Assembly (NCBI GenBank): GCA_963971535.1
Contig: CAXASK010002026.1
Location: 478,764-542,763 of the forward strand
DNA: 64,000 nucleotides
Direction of reading: 5' to 3'
Origin: Notolepis coatsorum
Lineage: Eukaryota; Chordata; Actinopteri; Aulopiformes; Paralepididae
Shown: positions 46,801 to 61,200 of the stretch, piece by piece
Numbering within the stretch: position 1 is the stretch's first letter
Layout: each line of letters starts with the position of its first letter
Position numbers and translations under genes: made by a program
The notes under the pieces: generated by a model
The model's input: the letters and a program-made list of their open reading frames with translations, nothing else
The model's database searches: none
Told to the model about the DNA's origin: nothing

Positions 46801-49800
46801 ATACTATTACCTGTATATCCCTTAAGATAAGATAAGATATTCCTTTATTGCTCCCCTTGGGGAAATTCAGGCATCATAGCAGCATGGGGGAAGGGGGGGG
46901 GGGTACAGGTAGTAAAAACAACACAAGCAGTGTAAACAAATAGGTCAATATAATTTACTATCTAACTAACTGAAAAATATATTCACAGTATTCACTCTAA
47001 CTATAGTTACACTGCTGGCCAGTGACTTACTACCAGAGTGTCTTTATACCTGTATCACTGTACATATTACTACAACTCTGTACATACATCTGATTAGCAC
47101 TATTACTCATTAGTACTAATTTATATATTTCATACCCAGTTTAATCACATGTACATTGTATATTACTATTGCACTTTATTGTTACATTTGCACTCTGGTT
47201 GGATGCAAAACTTATTTTCGTTGTACTGTACTTGTGCTGCATAATGACAATACATTTGAATCTAATGTAATATATTATGGAGATTGACCTGTAAGTAAAC
47301 CCACTACTAACCTACCTACTGTACCTCCAGCACACCACTGTGCTTCACTGTAAACGTATCGTAGCCCACTGGTCTTTAGCCGCGGCTCCTCTGAGTTTTT
47401 CTTACTAATCCTCTAATGGGATTGGCCGAGGAAATAGACTGGTGGCATTTTATTGGAAGAGGAAATAGACCTCACAATTACCTCATGTGACAGAGACCAC
47501 AGCAGGGCAGTAGGCAAGTCAGCCACTGAAACACTATTAATGGTGCCATCACTGTAAGAAAAAAAGCTGCAAGAAAACGGTAAATGTCTGGCATCAATGG
47601 TTTCCAAATACAGTCAAATCAAATACATTTACAGATTACAACCTTTATTTAATGGTTAATATTTTGATAAAAGGTAATTTACTGTATTTTTATGGTATTT
47701 ACACTTAACCTCTTAGCAAGCGCCCCCAAAATTTGCCATTTTAGTTTTCGTTTTTGAGGACTGCATACTTTTTTTGCAAACCAAAACAACATACTTTATA
47801 CTTATAGCACATGCATGAGCCTGGTCTCTTTTGAAAGATGACATTCGGAAAAAAATATTCACTTTTAGTGCTAACGTAATAGAGTAACATGTCTGAACTT
47901 GAGTTGTAGAAAAACTTGTTACTCAAGTTTTTCTGTAGTAGATAGTAGTCCAGAGGGAGTATTTCTCCAGAAGGTGGTATGGCTTACAAATCCAGACGGA
48001 GCCATACCCTGAAGCTGTATGTAGTACATATCCAAATTTCATAAAGATCCATTCAGAAATGAGTGATTAGGAGTGATTTTGGTAAACTGTGTACAAAGAA
48101 AAACCTCAGTTTTCTCATAGACTTCAATTCATTTGGCTTCATGTTGAAAAATTTAGTTGTTCACCTAGATCCCTGATTCACACATCCCCACATGGGGTAT
48201 CATTGGAAGCCACACTCATTGGCTACAACGATCCAAAATCATTTTCGAGATCGGATCTAGATTGACGGAACTACTGCAGCCTGAGTCGGGAGTGGTATTT
48301 TGCGCAATACCATGTACTTTGCACAAGCCTAAAATACCGGCATGTAACTCGAGAACCGCTGGACGGATTTTGTACACCCACCAAGTTCAAGTTTCTTTAT
48401 TAGTTGACATGCAAAAATACAGAATACATATAAAATACAACAAAAAAGGTGTTTAGCCTGCTCATACCTTAAAAGCGTGGGGCAGCACGAATAACTTGGC
48501 TCTGCTAATGTATCGTGCTTCCATTCAACAGATGGCATTGGCAACACACGTGAAGTCAAGTCTCACTCGCGTGATACTGCCTCTACATACTCTGGCAATA
48601 CCTGGTCAGGGTACTCCTGGGTCCTAGTGCCCCCCATGTTACACTATATGTTGTTAGCGGGTCAATGTTGACCCGGGGTCTAACTCAGTCCTGACCACTA
48701 AAAAGAAAGGAGTATCACTCAATATAGTTAATACATCCTAACTAACATTATATGCATTCATAACCATATAATCCCATTGTAATTTGATTTTATGGCCCCC
48801 GATCATCATGTCGCTTATTTTTAAGATGAAAATGAGGTTGTTCAATCATAATTATACTAAATGTGAAACCCATAGATAATAATGTTTTCTGACTATAATA
48901 GAACAATATTAGAATATAACTTCTGAAAAAAAGTTTAGTATATTTATTATTATTTTATTTATTTATTTATATTTAGTATTTTTATAGTATAGTTTTACCT
49001 TGCCGGGTCTAACACCACAGTCATACCTTTTTTTCTGCAGATACCTTCATAATTTTCAAAATGGTGAAACATAGTTTAGCTGTGCTTATATATGTGTTGT
49101 GGAGGATATCATAAAGCCTTGTTCTAATAAAATCAACTACATGGTAGTTATTACATATTATAACCTTGAAACGGGTCGCTGGAGACCCTAACACCACATA
49201 CGGGTTAATGATGAATATAGGCTTCACTTCAGATTAGAGCACACAATAGCATCTGCAAATGATTTATAAATGTTTTATGAATGTCTTAACAAATCATTTG
49301 TTAAACATGAAAAGACAAGTCTGGTAATTGCATCATGTGTATTCATAAAAGTCCACAAATAAACTATTAGACATTTGTTGCTTCACTAGATTAGGGCACA
49401 CAATAGCATCTGCAAATGATTTATAGATGTTTTATGAATGTCTTAACAAATCATTTGTTGAACATGAACAAATAAATGGAGGTACAGTATAGTAGTTTTT
49501 TCATATCCATTTTTCAAAGCATCTACAATGTGTTACTACACATTAATTAAACAACATTATTTAATGATGAACAAATCAAGTAAAAACAATGTTGATAATG
49601 AGTTATAAATAATGTAGAACTAATTTGTAAATGTTATACAAATATAGTTATAAATGATTTAATAATAATTTACGAATGCATATGAATGATTTGTTCATGA
49701 TTAGTTCATTATCTACAAATACCTTATAAATGTCTTATAAACTGAGTGTTATTATAAAGTGTTACCTAACACCGTAACCTATTGGTAAACAAACGTATTG

Positions 49801-52214
49801 CTGAAAATATACACTATGACTGTTGTTGTGACATGGTTAGGATGTTTACTCTTGGATACATTTGAGAGGAGAAAAAACGCAACATTATGCCATACAGTCT
49901 AGACAGATTGATTTATGACGTGATGTAATTTTGGGACCGGTACCGACCCCGTCGGGCTTAAGAGGTGGCACTGTATCTCACAGGGGACGCGATGATAATG
50001 ATTAAGTACTTAGGAAGTAATGAACAAAACTGCATCGGTATGTTATGTAGTAATGTCTCAAAACCTGATGTCTGTCTCAAATCCTTACAGAATGACTTCT
50101 ATCTGTTTCCCAAGGACACAGTCAGTAAAGAATTGATTGATTGATTGATTGAAAACTTTATTAACAGATTGCAGAATAGGTACAGTACAGTACAGCTCAA
50201 TACATACAATTGTTAAGGGGATGCAGACCAGAGAAAGACTTTCGTCTTGTTTACATCAGGGTCCCCCATTTTCAATTCATCGTAACATATATGACATACA
50301 TGACATACAGATAGACAGTACTGCTACATCTATACATTTATGACATACCAGATTTGCAATTACAGTACTGTTTGTGATACAAAAGAGTCCAGAAAAAAGA
50401 GTATATACATTTGACGTAGAAACTGTACATTGGATTGGGTAGGTGGGGGTGGGGGGGGACTGTACATTGGAGGTGGTTGGGTGGGGGGGGGGGGGGGGGG
50501 TTGGGTAGGAGTGGGGGGGGAGGTTGGGTAGGAGGGGTGGGTGGGGGACACTGTATAACTGTACAAACAAAACTGTACATTGGATTATTGACAAGACCAT
50601 ACTTGGTAATTTACTGTACATTGGAGGGGGTTGTGTTCGGACATTTACAGGGGCCAGTTTCGAGTTGCAATTATCCTCTTAAATCTCCATTTTTCTATCT
50701 GCTTACCTTCTAAAGGTTTACATTTACATATTTGTTCCTATGTTTGTTTGTTTGTTTTGTTTTAGTTCCTCATTCGGTCCTAAGTACTTAATCAGTATTT
50801 GTGCCCCACTGACCTCTAAAGTAAAGGGTTCACTGGTTGATTACTGGTTGTATCTCTATGACCTGGAAGGAACACGCACACTCTCTAAGCTCCAAGCTGA
50901 GGATACAGTTCTCCCAGGCTGTAAAGTCAACAACGGATTAAAGGCCCCAACCTCATATTTGGATCTACCTTTTGTCACCTATACCTATATAGAACACAAC
51001 AGACCCACATTGACAAACCCACTCATGACCTTTCAAGGAATTATGCCTCCTCGAACGATTTGTTTTGTATGTCCTCCTGAAGCCGTTTGATATCCCATCG
51101 ACGTATCTCACAAGCCCGGCCCTCTTTCCTTGACCGTCCAATCACAACGGTTTGTCAGAGGGAAGCAACAGTTGTGATTGGAGGACGACAAGATCTGTCC
51201 GCAGAGTCGTCTGTGCACCAAGGTCGGTGCATGCACTGGAGAAAGATCAAAGCAGAAAGATCTTTATCTTAGAGTCTTATCTTTATTCATACATTTAAAA
51301 CAAACGCGTTTCAGCAACATGCCTTCATCGGGGTTACGTGACAATGAAAGGCTAATGATGAACGAGGAGTAAGATAAGATGAGATATTCCTTTATTGATC
51401 CCCTTGGGGAATTTCGAGTTCAATGTGAATACATTTTAGAGTTTTGTTTTTACGTTTTGTATAGCTATTTTACTGGCTAATGCCTCTGTCATAGATGTAT
51501 ATGTGGACAGGACATTTCATTGGTGAGTCTAGGAATTTAAACTGTTTTCTGATTGGTCTGTTGTCAATTGGGGGCCATAAAGTTCAAGTTCATAACGCTT
51601 TGAGTTCATGCTCGTTTCCCATGCTTTCTTATTGTTGTTTTTAGCTCTATTTATTTAAAATGTTCTGATGTGCCTTAGTTACTATTGCTTGCTACCATGT
51701 ATGTATGTATATGTGTTTATGTTATAGGTTTTAGTTAATCGTTCCATATCTTGTTGAGTGTTGCATAATCTGGATTTTATGGTGGTTTTGTTTTAGATTT
51801 TGTTCTTGGTCCGTTGATGTCTCTTCTTGACTGTGCAGCCCATGGGGGCAATGTGATGTGATCTCGGGCTTATATAAATACATTTGATTTGATTTGATTT
51901 GATAAAGTAGCGTGTAAAAACCCACCTAAAAACACACCTGTTCACACTTGCCTTCACACAACACAGCCCTGCTCCCAAGTAGCCCACCCCCTTCCTCCCC
52001 GACTCTTTTCTTTTAACTAAGGCTGTCAAATATATCGCGTTAATATCGCGTTAACTCCCGATTCTATTAATGCCACTAATTTTTTTAACTCAAGATTAAC
52101 TAAAAAAAAAAAAAAAAAAAAATTTTTTTTTTTTTTTTTTACTAGACTTCACTCAGGTGTATTATTGATGCTCTCATTGATACTATGTTTGTTTCTGAAG
52201 TGTGTGTGTGTGTG

Positions 52215-52265
<51 letters not shown>

Positions 52266-55200
52266 TGAGATATAGAGAGAGAGGGGGGTGAGAGAGATGA
52301 GGAAGGGGCAAAAGAGAAAGAGATCTGGGAGAGTGTGTGTGTGAGGGAGAGAGGGGGGTGTGTGATTAATCAGCCCTTGTGTGTGTGAATGTAACAAGTT
52401 CCTAACGTTTTCTTTCCCCTATTATTTCATGCACACTTTATTCATTGTTTTAAATTATTATTTTCTTTTAAGTTATTTTGTGCATCACTCTGTTTTGAAT
52501 TTGATGCAAATTTGCAATGCATGAGGGTCATCCTTTTGTGTTAAATGGCTGCATAAAGCAAGCATTTGTTGACTCGCATGTTGATAAGAGTATTAAAACT
52601 TGGAACTTGAAAAAGATCTGTTTAAGGTAATAAAAAAAAATTAAAAAAAAAAATGCGATTAATTTGCGATTAATCGAGTTAAATATTTTAATCGTTTGAC
52701 AGCACTACTTTTAACCCTTCATTTGGGTCCTCAAGCGCTCATATTAAAGTGACTAAGCGTCATCTCTTATCGTTTTCTTTTAATCATCGTGAGACTGAAG
52801 GATGCGTCAGCCCTCATTGAAATACATTGGCACCAGAGTGCATGTCATTGCATCAGTTTAATTAGGGGTAAGCAGGTGTGCATGACTCAGAGGGAGCTGT
52901 CAATCAACTCAGTACTGCTGACCTGGCAATGACCTCTCAGGGAGTTAACCCTTGATGGCCCCTCTGTGTATCTTTTGAACCGTTTGCCGTAGAGACTTGC
53001 GGGTTGTGTCATTGTACTCAGTAGGGATGTCCTCTGTCATTGGTCTATGTTGACCACTCCCCCGATCCTTAGACCACACCCCCTTAGGCCACACCCCCTT
53101 TGTGTATCTCTTGAACGGTTTGTCGTAGAGACTTGCGGGTTGTGTCATTGTACTCAGTAGGGATGTCCTCTTTTATTGGTCGATGTTGACCACTCCCCCG
53201 ATCCTTAGACCACACTCCCTTAGGCCACACCCCCTTTGTGTATCTCTTGAACCGTTTGTCGTAGAGATTTGCGGGTTGTGTCATTGTACTCAGTAGGGAT
53301 ATCCTCTTTCATTGGTCTATGTTGACCACTCCCCCGATCCTTAGACCACACCCCCTTAGGCCACACACCCTTTGTGTATCTCTTGAACCGTTTGTCGTAG
53401 AGACTTGCGGGTTGTGTCATTGTACTCAGTAGGGATGTCCTCTTTCATTGGTCTATGTTGACCACTCCCCCGATCCTTAGACCACACCCCCTTAGGTCAC
53501 ACCCCCTTTGTGTATCTCTTGAACCGTTTGTCGTAGAGACTTGCGGGTTGTGGCATTGTACTCAGTAGGGATGTCCTCTTTCATTGGTCTATGTTGACCA
53601 CTCCCCCAATCCTTAAACACACACTCTTAGGCCACACCCCCTTTGTGTATCTCTTGAACCGTTTGTCGTAGAGACTTGCGGGTTGTCTCATTGTACTCAG
53701 TAGGGATATCCTCTTGTATTGGTCTATGTTGACCACTCCCCCGATATTTAGACCACACCCCCTTAGGCCACACTCCCTTTTTGTATCTTTTGAACCGTTT
53801 GTCGTAGAGACTTGTGGGTTGTGGCATTGTACTCAGTAGGGATATCCTCTTTCATTGGTCTATGTTGACCACTCCCCCGATCCTTAGGCCGCGCCCCCTT
53901 TGTGTATCTTTTGAACCGTTTGTCGTAGAGACTTGCGGGTTGTGTCATTGTACTCAGTAGTGACTTCCTCTTTCATCTGTCTATGTTGACCACGCCCATA
54001 GTTAGGCTCCTCCCCATTTGTGTATCTTTTGAACCATTTGTCGTAGAGACTTGCGGGTTGTGTCATTGTACTCAGTAGGGATGTCCTCTTTCATTGGTCT
54101 ATGTTGACCACGCCCATAGTTTGGCTCCTCCCCCTTTGTGTATCTTTTGAACCGTTTGTCGTAGAGACTTGTGGGTTGTGTCATTGTACTCAGTAGGGAT
54201 ATCCTCTTTCATTGGTCTATGTTGACCACTCCCCCGATCCTTAGGCCGCGCCCCCTTTGTGTATCTTTTGAACCGTTTGTCATAGAGACTCGCGAGAGAC
54301 CCTCTCCCCTTGGCCGGCGGTGCACAGGCGTCACCCACACTTTCACAATTTCCCCCGTGTGGAATTGTCTAGTTATTATTATTATTAAACATTTCAACGA
54401 TGCCTTTCCCCGACCTTTATAGGTTCCTGATTCAGCCCACCTCCGGGATCATCTACACCCAGCCGTGGGCGAGCCTGGACGCGGAGGTGCGGTCCAAGTA
54501 CAACTTCTACGTCAAGGCGGAGGACACCGAGGGCAAGTACAGCCTGGCGGAGGTGTTCGTGACCGTGCTGGACCTGAACGACCACCCGCCCGAGTTCAAC
54601 GAGAACTCCCTGGAGAAGACCATGGTCATCGGAGTGCCGGTGCAAATACAGGTGTGTTCCTCTGTGATGATGATGTACCAACTGTCTCGCCTGTTAGTCT
54701 GTAACACTACTATCATCACCGACGTCTAAGAAGGGAGATCCCCCCTTGAACGGCCCTTCTAAGGTTTCTCTCCTTAGGTCCAGCCTGTGGTGCATTTTTT
54801 CCTATTGCTAGGTTTTAGTGTTTCCTTACCTTCGCGTGGGGTCTGTCTGGGAGTGTTGCATTCATTTATTTGATTTATTTTAAATTTTTTGGATTTCATG
54901 GTGTTTTTGTTTTGTTCTTGATTTATTGTGGTGTTTCTTCTTGACTTGTTTAAAGAAGACGTGTCCGGCCCATGGGGGACATTAATGTGTGTTGTAGGGC
55001 CTTACAAATACATTTTATTTTTATTTGATTCATGATGATAATAATAATACAATTTATTTGTACAGCATCTTTCATACAGAAACTGCAGCTCAAAGTGCTT
55101 CACAACAGAAAAAGGACTGGCATAGAATTTGTGCAGACATATAAAATCACAGTTTTTCACATTAGGATCTAACATCCCAACAGTCAAGTCAAGTCAGTTT

Positions 55201-58200
55201 TATGTATATACTGTAGCACATTTTAAACAACCGCAGTTGACAAAGCGCTGAACAATTTACATGAAATTCAGGATAATACCCTCAAACAATAGGCCACCTT
55301 TTTATGGTTTGATTCTATTGCAGTTTTTTTAAATAGACAATACTAAAAAGAGTAAAATAGAATAGACAGAGTAAAATAGTGCAATAGTGCAGTGCCATAA
55401 AATAGTAGAATAATATTATATTATAATAGACAGAGTAAAATTATGCAACAGTGCTTGTGCAATAAAATAGTTCTGGATTACTGTTTAACAGTTTAAAACC
55501 GTCGTTACCTTCCCTGTTTGATATCCACAGTTTACAAGCCGACAGTCTTCCCTCCACTTTGGCCCTTCGAACGTCCCTCTCAGGGCGCAGTTTAATGATG
55601 AGTCATTAAAGGTCTCCCAGTCCCTCCTGCTCTGCAGTAAACAGATCATATATGTTCTGGTACCACGTTGACTTGAACCGAGGCTCGCTGTGGAACACGA
55701 CTGAAGGAGACAGAAGCTATATTCACATACCTTTGCTTGCAATATTTAGGTTAAATAGCTTTTACCAGATTAATATCGATTAATTTCCGATACCGATATC
55801 AACCGATATCACCCGATATCGATATATGCCCCTCCCCCCCCCAAAAACGGAATCATTTCAGGTAATTAACATTACATATCTCTTGTTGTGGAATTAACAC
55901 AACATTATGCATACTTTTGACAATAAATAAAATCAGAATTTGTTCTTACTTGCTTGCCTGGGTAAATAAAGGTTAAATAAATGTAAAAAAACTATACCGA
56001 TATTTTCCGATATCACATTTGAATGCCAATATCGGCCGATAATATCGGACATCCCTAGTCTTTAATGTATGTGACGAATAAATCTCTTGAATCTCTCGAC
56101 TCCATTAACCCCGCGCAGGCGGTGGACGATGACGCGGAGGAGCCCAACAACGTGATCGAGTACTCCATCATGAAGACGGAGCCCGACAACATCTTCGACA
56201 TCGACCGCGACACGGGCGAGATCGTGCTCAAGTCCTACGTCAAGTCCATGGACATCGTCCACAACATCACCAAGCAGGGCGACTGCACCTGGTCCGTGGT
56301 GGTGCAGGCCCGCGACCGCGGCCAGCCCTCCTTCAGCACCACCGCCATCGTCAAGATCGACATCACCGAGGCGGTGAGTACTCCGGGGGTGGGAGTGCAT
56401 AGAGCAGGGGGGTCAGAGGTCAAAGGGATTACTTGGGAGTTTTTTTTTTTTTGTCTGATGTTTGTAAATGGCTGCATTTTTATTAGGGATGCTCGATATT
56501 CGCTTTTTTACCGATACCAATATACCGATATTGTCCAACTCTTAATTTCCGATACCGATATCAACCGATATCAACCGATACCGATATATGCAGGGTTTCC
56601 CCCCCAAAAAATGGAATAATTTCAGGTAATTAACATTACATATCTCTTGTTGTGGACATTATGCATACTTTTGACAATAAATAAAATCTGAATTTGTTCT
56701 TACTTGATTGCCTGGGTAAATAAAGGTTATAGAAATGTAAAAAAAAAAGATAAAAAAATATATATATATATTTTTTAAACCGATACCGATATTTTCCGAT
56801 ATCACATTTTTATGCCGATATCGGCCGATAATATCGGTAGGCCGATAATATCGGACATCCCTAATTTTTATATATAGCAGCTTTTATCCAAAGCGCTTTA
56901 CAATTTGTTCCTCACATTTTTACCCGTTCACTCCTCACACATTCACACACCGACGGCGGAGGCGACCATGCAAGGTGCCAACCTGCTCATCGGGAGCAAT
57001 TAGGGGTTAAGTGTCTTGCTCAAGGACACTTCGACACGCCGCCCGGGAGGAGCGGGAATCGAACCGGGAACCTCCGGAGTACCAGACGACTGCTCTCCCT
57101 CCTTGAGCCACTGTCGCCCCCTTGTTCTACACCAGACGCGGTAATATTCCTTGTCGAAACCACGGGCGTGGCTAGCAGGAAGGTTGGACTTGAACGTTCC
57201 TTTTTAGGAAATCTGAAGGACAAACGTTGAAACCTTTCTTCACAAGGTGACAGTGACGGTCGTCTGGTAATCCGGAGGTTCCCGGTTTGATTCCCGCGCT
57301 CCTCCCGGGGAGCGTGTGGAAGTGTCCTTGAGCAAGACACTTAACTGCTAACTGCTCCCGATGGGCAGGCCGACACCTTGCGTGATCGGTGTGTGACTTT
57401 GTGAGTGAATGGGTCAAATGTGAGGAGAAAATTGTAAAGCGATTTCGGATAAAAGCTGTTATATAAAAGCACCGGTTACCATTTATTTATTAATTTATTT
57501 ACCAAGGTGACGAGTGTCTGGTGAAGAACAATGACAAGCTAAAATTCTAAAACATCGCTGTAATCATTTTCAATTCAGGAGGTGGAATTTTCTTCAAAAC
57601 AGGAATCGAAATGATTTAGCTATAGAAAGTTTCTTACCGATATATATCCTATATCTACTAAGAAATTATCTAGAAGGAATGCTTCATCATTAGCGTGTGA
57701 ATTGTGTTACAATCTATCATTTTCATTGATGGAATTGAAAGTGAAATGGCCCTGACCATTGACCCTTGACCCTTGAGTAGAGTAGCTGTAGGCTACAGTT
57801 ATGTCAAATGACACCATTATGCACCTTGTCCTGCACGGAATAAGTTGTCATTTGAATCAATCTCAAACAGAGCTGCCAATGTGGAAGTTTAACAAGCAGC
57901 AAGCCAATTTATTCCAAAATTACAACATTTGATACTGTTTACTTATTAATGTATATCTGACTATTCAGCAATGAGTTGTGTTTGTTTCCAGTAGCAATGC
58001 TGCGTCATTGTTTCACACGGCGGCCATTTTGATCATGCTCAGGCTGGGTTCCTTCCCACCCAAGGTGGGAACAATATCTGAAATGAAACAAAAAACGAAA
58101 AAACGACTAACCGTCATACTGTCTTTTTCTATTATGCACTTAGTGCTAATATTCCTATAATCTATCTTGCCTATCATACTACCTACTATGATAATATGTC

Positions 58201-61200
58201 TATACTACCTACTATGATAATGTCTATACTACTACCTACTATGCTAATATGTCTATACTCCTACTATGATAATATGTCTATACTCCTACTATGATAATGT
58301 CTATACTCCTACTATGATAATATGTCTATACTACCTACTATGATTTGATTTGATTTTATTTTATTAGGGATCCCCATTAGCTGGTGCCATAGCAACCAGC
58401 TAGTCTTCCTGGGGTCCACACACAAAAAAAACATACAAAAACAATTATTATTGCAAAAACAAAATTATTAAAAGTCAGCACACAATGCATAATGAAACTA
58501 CTGTAACAATTAAGATAGCAAAAATTACATTACAGTGTAAAACAAAAACAAAAAATTACTTTACAGTGTTAAAAACAATTTAAAAACAATTTAAGATTCT
58601 TTTTAAAAGTGAATCTACTGTAAATGCAGCAGAGGTTTTGAGGCAGGTTATTCCAAAGAGTTAATGCTCTAAAAATAAAATATCTCCTTAAAGCGTTGGT
58701 TTTAGGACCTGGCAATTCAATATGATAATATGTCTATACTACCTACTATGATAATATGTCTATACTACTACCTACTATGATAATATGTCTATACTACTAC
58801 CTACTATGATAATATGTCTATACTACCTACTATGATAATATGTCTATACTACTACCTACTATGATAATATGTCTATACTACTACCTACTATGATAATATG
58901 TCTATACTACTACCTACTATACTAATATGTCTATACTACTACCTACTATGATAATATGTCTATATTACGACCTACTATGCTAATAATATATCTATATTGC
59001 TACCTACTATACCAATATGTCTATACTATTACCTACTATGATAATATGTCTATACTACTACCTACTATGTTAATATGTCTATACTACTACCTACTATGAT
59101 AATATGTCTATACTACTACCTACTATGTTAATATGTCTATACTACTACCTACTATGTTAATATGTCTATACTACTACCTACTATGTTAATATGTCTATAC
59201 TACTACCTACTATGTTAATATGTCTATACTACTACCTACTATGATAATATGTCTATATTACTACCTACTATGATAATATGTCTATACTACTACCTACTAT
59301 GTTAATATGTCTATACTACTACCTACTATGATAATATGTCTATATTACTACCTACTATGTTAATATGTCTATACTACTACCTACTATGATAATATGTCTA
59401 TACTACTACCTACTATGATAATATGTCTATACTACTACCTACTATGATAATATGTCTATACTACTACCTACTATGATAATATGTCTATACTACTACCTAC
59501 TATGTTAATATGTCTATACTACTACCTACTATGATAATATGTCTAAACTACTACCTACTATGATAATATGTCTATACTACTATAGGCACTCAAGTCTGTA
59601 TAACCCAAGTTCAACACTGTTCAACAATCTCACTGACCCTTAGCTTCCAGAGTTGTACCATTCCTGCTGACTTGTTGTATGGAACTTGTACAGTAAGTCG
59701 CTTTGGATAAAAGCGTCAGGTGAATGACTAAATGTAAACAGGGTGGAAAGAAACCCAACCTGAGCATGACACAAGAGCAAAATGGCTGCTGTGTGAATTA
59801 TGGTCCACTCCCTTTAGAGTCCTATATACTGTCGGTCTAGAGTGTGGTGTGTGTGTGTAACGTGAGGCATGTGTACAGTATATATACTGCCTGCTCCCTG
59901 CATGTGGAGGTACGTGGGTGGCACAGCAACCAGAAGGCTACCAGTAGGGTTGGGTACCGTTCACATTTGAACCGATACCGGTACCGGTACCTTTGAATGG
60001 ATACCGGTACCCAACGGTACCTTTTTCGGTACTTTTGTCTCTAAAAATGTCATCTACCATGCCTCAGTTGTGAAAAATGAGTCCAAACTTCTAATTATTT
60101 ATTATCATTATTATTTATTTAGAACAATTTGTTAATATATACCGTAATTTTCGGACCATAAGCCGCGCCTTTTCCCCCCGTTTTTCGACCCTGCGGCTTA
60201 TATAACGGTGCGGCTTATATACGTGACTCGACGTGACCAAACCCGAAAATGTAAAAATCGAAAATATAGCTTTTTCGACTGCATTGAAATGTTATTTATC
60301 TGTTCCCTTATGTGCTAAACTTAATACAACTTGTAAATGAGTTAATTCTTGTTATTTGTCCGACAGTATTGTGTCCCAATGGTAATTACATATGGTAATT
60401 AAACATTAAAACACCTGCGGCTTATAGTCCAGTGCGGCTTATATATGTACACATCATTCAATGTAGCTGCTGCGGCTTATATTCAGGTGCGGCTTATAGT
60501 GCGAAAATTACGGTATATATATATATGCACACACATATCTTTAAATAAAAAATAATGTTTTACAAAATATATTTAATAAACAAAAGTATAAAACGATTAA
60601 ACAAACCACTCTATAGGAGCCATGAACGTTGATGTGAACGTGCGGCACACTTCATAGGTTTCGTTTCGCGGTAAACGAAACGTTGACGTCATCGGACTTA
60701 AATCTTTTTAAATTAAATAAATAATAATACTTTTTTTTTTATAAATTTTTTTTTTTGCATTACCGAAATGTGGCACCGGTGGATCTCACGTGAATCGGCA
60801 CTCGGTAGTAGCGACGTGATTCGGTCGATATATACCCTTAATTAAAAGTACCGGATTCGGTACCCATCCCTAAACGAGTAGTACATCTCTTCTCCACAAA
60901 CGGCCCACGATATAGGAGCGTATAGATCAGCTTGTTTCGCCTTAGAGATATTATTACATTGAAATCCGCTGCCCTTGAAAAGCAACTGAATGTCATGTTC
61001 TCTTGCCACTGTTATGTGTTCTCAGGTCAGATCCAGATTTGTTTCGTACTTCTTGGGCCTCAAGAAGCGCCCGGGGGCTGTGTTTGGGATTTGTCTGACC
61101 CTCGTGTCCCTCGCCGTGTCCCTGACCGTCTTCATTTCGACCGTGGTATACTGGCACTCTGTGAAGAGGTCCCGTGTCCAGCCTCAGGGCAAGATCAGAA

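Noticed and set aside
48650-49205. Possible TTAA-type element (gcgggtcaatg ... acgggttaatg)
   Set aside because: The two ends do not form a convincing inverted pair and only one TTAA is present.
50740-51090. 116-codon frame as a host gene
   Set aside because: It starts inside a TTTG repeat, has no recognisable family and lies among LINE tails. Kept only as a low-confidence entry.
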